Source of the DNA: Voacanga thouarsii
Lineage: Eukaryota; Streptophyta; Magnoliopsida; Gentianales; Apocynaceae
Assembly: GCA_026120185.1 (NCBI GenBank)
Contig: JANUWF010003380.1
Span: 69,501 to 133,500 of the forward strand
Direction of reading: 5' to 3'
Length of the DNA stretch: 64,000 nt
Below, piece by piece: positions 63,187-64,000 of this stretch. The position numbers and the translations under genes are program-made. The notes below the pieces were generated by a model. It searched no databases. It was given only the letters and a program-made list of their open reading frames with translations, and was not told the DNA's origin. Positions within the stretch are counted from its first letter, which is position 1; each line of letters begins with the position of its first letter.

Positions 63187-64000
63187 CTGTAAAGAAACAT
63201 AGTAGAGAAGCTTCTTAATTGTCAAAATAAATAAATAAATAAATAAATCTACAGCGATATTAAATAATGCAGAAAAATGGTCAATTAAAGGTGAAAAAGT
63301 GGCATTGATTTGAAGGTCAACTCAACAAACTTAGTAATTCTAGCCTGATGTGTGCCCCCCTCCTTCAAATTTGCATACAGTTCTTCACTATTAAAGAAAA
63401 ATTTTGTGAGTTTGTTTGACCTCTGCAATCTGAATTATTTATAGAAAAAGTATATCATAAGGTTATATGAATGTAATTGTGCTTGATTCTTTGCCTATTA
63501 TTTAAAGAATTAAGGTAACAGCCTAACCAATGTCCGGTGAAATTGTTTAGACTTTTGGAGTTACAAGAAATAGATACCAAGGTTATCACATTGGGAATAC
63601 TTCTTGAAATGAACAAATCCTGATAGTAAAAGATCTAAGTCTGAGTCCCTCAAATATTATCTACTTCTGTAGCAACCAATAAAAGGTATCATTTTAAAGC
63701 TGAACTCTGTGATTACTGGATGTCTAAGGATCTGTTCGTTTTAATCACTCCAATAATTAAGTTGGGAATACTCTCTCCTTTTCTCGGTTTCCAGAACTAA
63801 TGGCGAACACCTTTATTTCCAAAAACCAACACGACTTTAGAGGTAGCTTAAAAGAATTATTAGAGTAAAAACAAAGCAAACATTTATTAAAAAAAAAAAA
63901 ACCCACTATAGTCTGATATTTCTACTACAATTTTGCTTCTCATATCACTCTATCAATCGAATAAAAAACTTCCATTGCTGTTTGGACAGATTCCAATTAG
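63187..64000 (-). other. presumed NIPA intron (window edge)
   Basis: Follows the acceptor of the first visible NIPA exon. I found no further exon on the minus strand. A short TAAA repeat (63228-63247) and poly-A (63889-63900) are present; otherwise nothing stands out. Confidence 0.5.

Overview
This is nuclear DNA from a flowering plant. All host genes have plant spliceosomal introns and eudicot-type products, and the space between them is AT-rich and full of LTR retrotransposons, MITEs, a Pack-MULE and an endogenous pararetrovirus (EPRV). I cannot name the species from sequence alone; a eudicot is likely.

Layout, left to right. (1) 445-22298, minus strand: most of an importin-13/transportin-3-like nuclear transport receptor. 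Twenty-three exons are placed, and the C-terminus lies off the left edge. Its last visible intron (603-7418) is inflated by a decayed Copia element (883-6340) whose 3' LTR was itself split by a 2.7-kb solo LTR (3565-6301), and by a fold-back element. (2) 22.5-29.0 kb: layered transposons. A decayed Copia gag is interrupted by a Pack-MULE (23989-25142) carrying an NFXL2-type zinc-finger gene fragment and by a small TIR element (25200-25767). A decayed Copia RT/RNase H and a 3' LTR follow. (3) 29365-~36460, minus strand: a nearly full-length caulimovirid EPRV with movement protein, coat protein, protease-RT-RNase H, a second ORF, promoter and a tRNA-Met primer-site remnant, bounded by (GT)n and (TA)n tracts. 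(4) 38797-39837, plus: an intronless LWD1/AN11-type WD40 clock protein. (5) 41531-50093, plus: plastid acetyl-CoA synthetase in 18 exons, with a Stowaway and a hAT MITE in introns. (6) 50676-53970, minus: plastid CGFS glutaredoxin (GRXS14 type), 3 exons. (7) 54818-58105, plus: SWP73/BAF60-type SWI/SNF subunit, 2 exons. (8) 59586-63186, minus: C-terminal 8 exons of a NIPA-type magnesium transporter, running off the right edge, with a hAT element in one intron.

The host genes look like independent housekeeping or regulatory genes and not a pathway cluster: nuclear import, clock/pigment scaffold, plastid acetyl-CoA supply, plastid Fe-S/redox, chromatin remodelling and Mg transport. Importin and LWD1 are head-to-head, about 16.5 kb apart, and the gap is almost entirely mobile or viral DNA. 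ACS and GRX are convergent, GRX and SWP73 are divergent, and SWP73 and NIPA are convergent. Exon boundaries were placed by hand from GT/AG signals, reading-frame continuity and remembered family sequence; no alignment was run.
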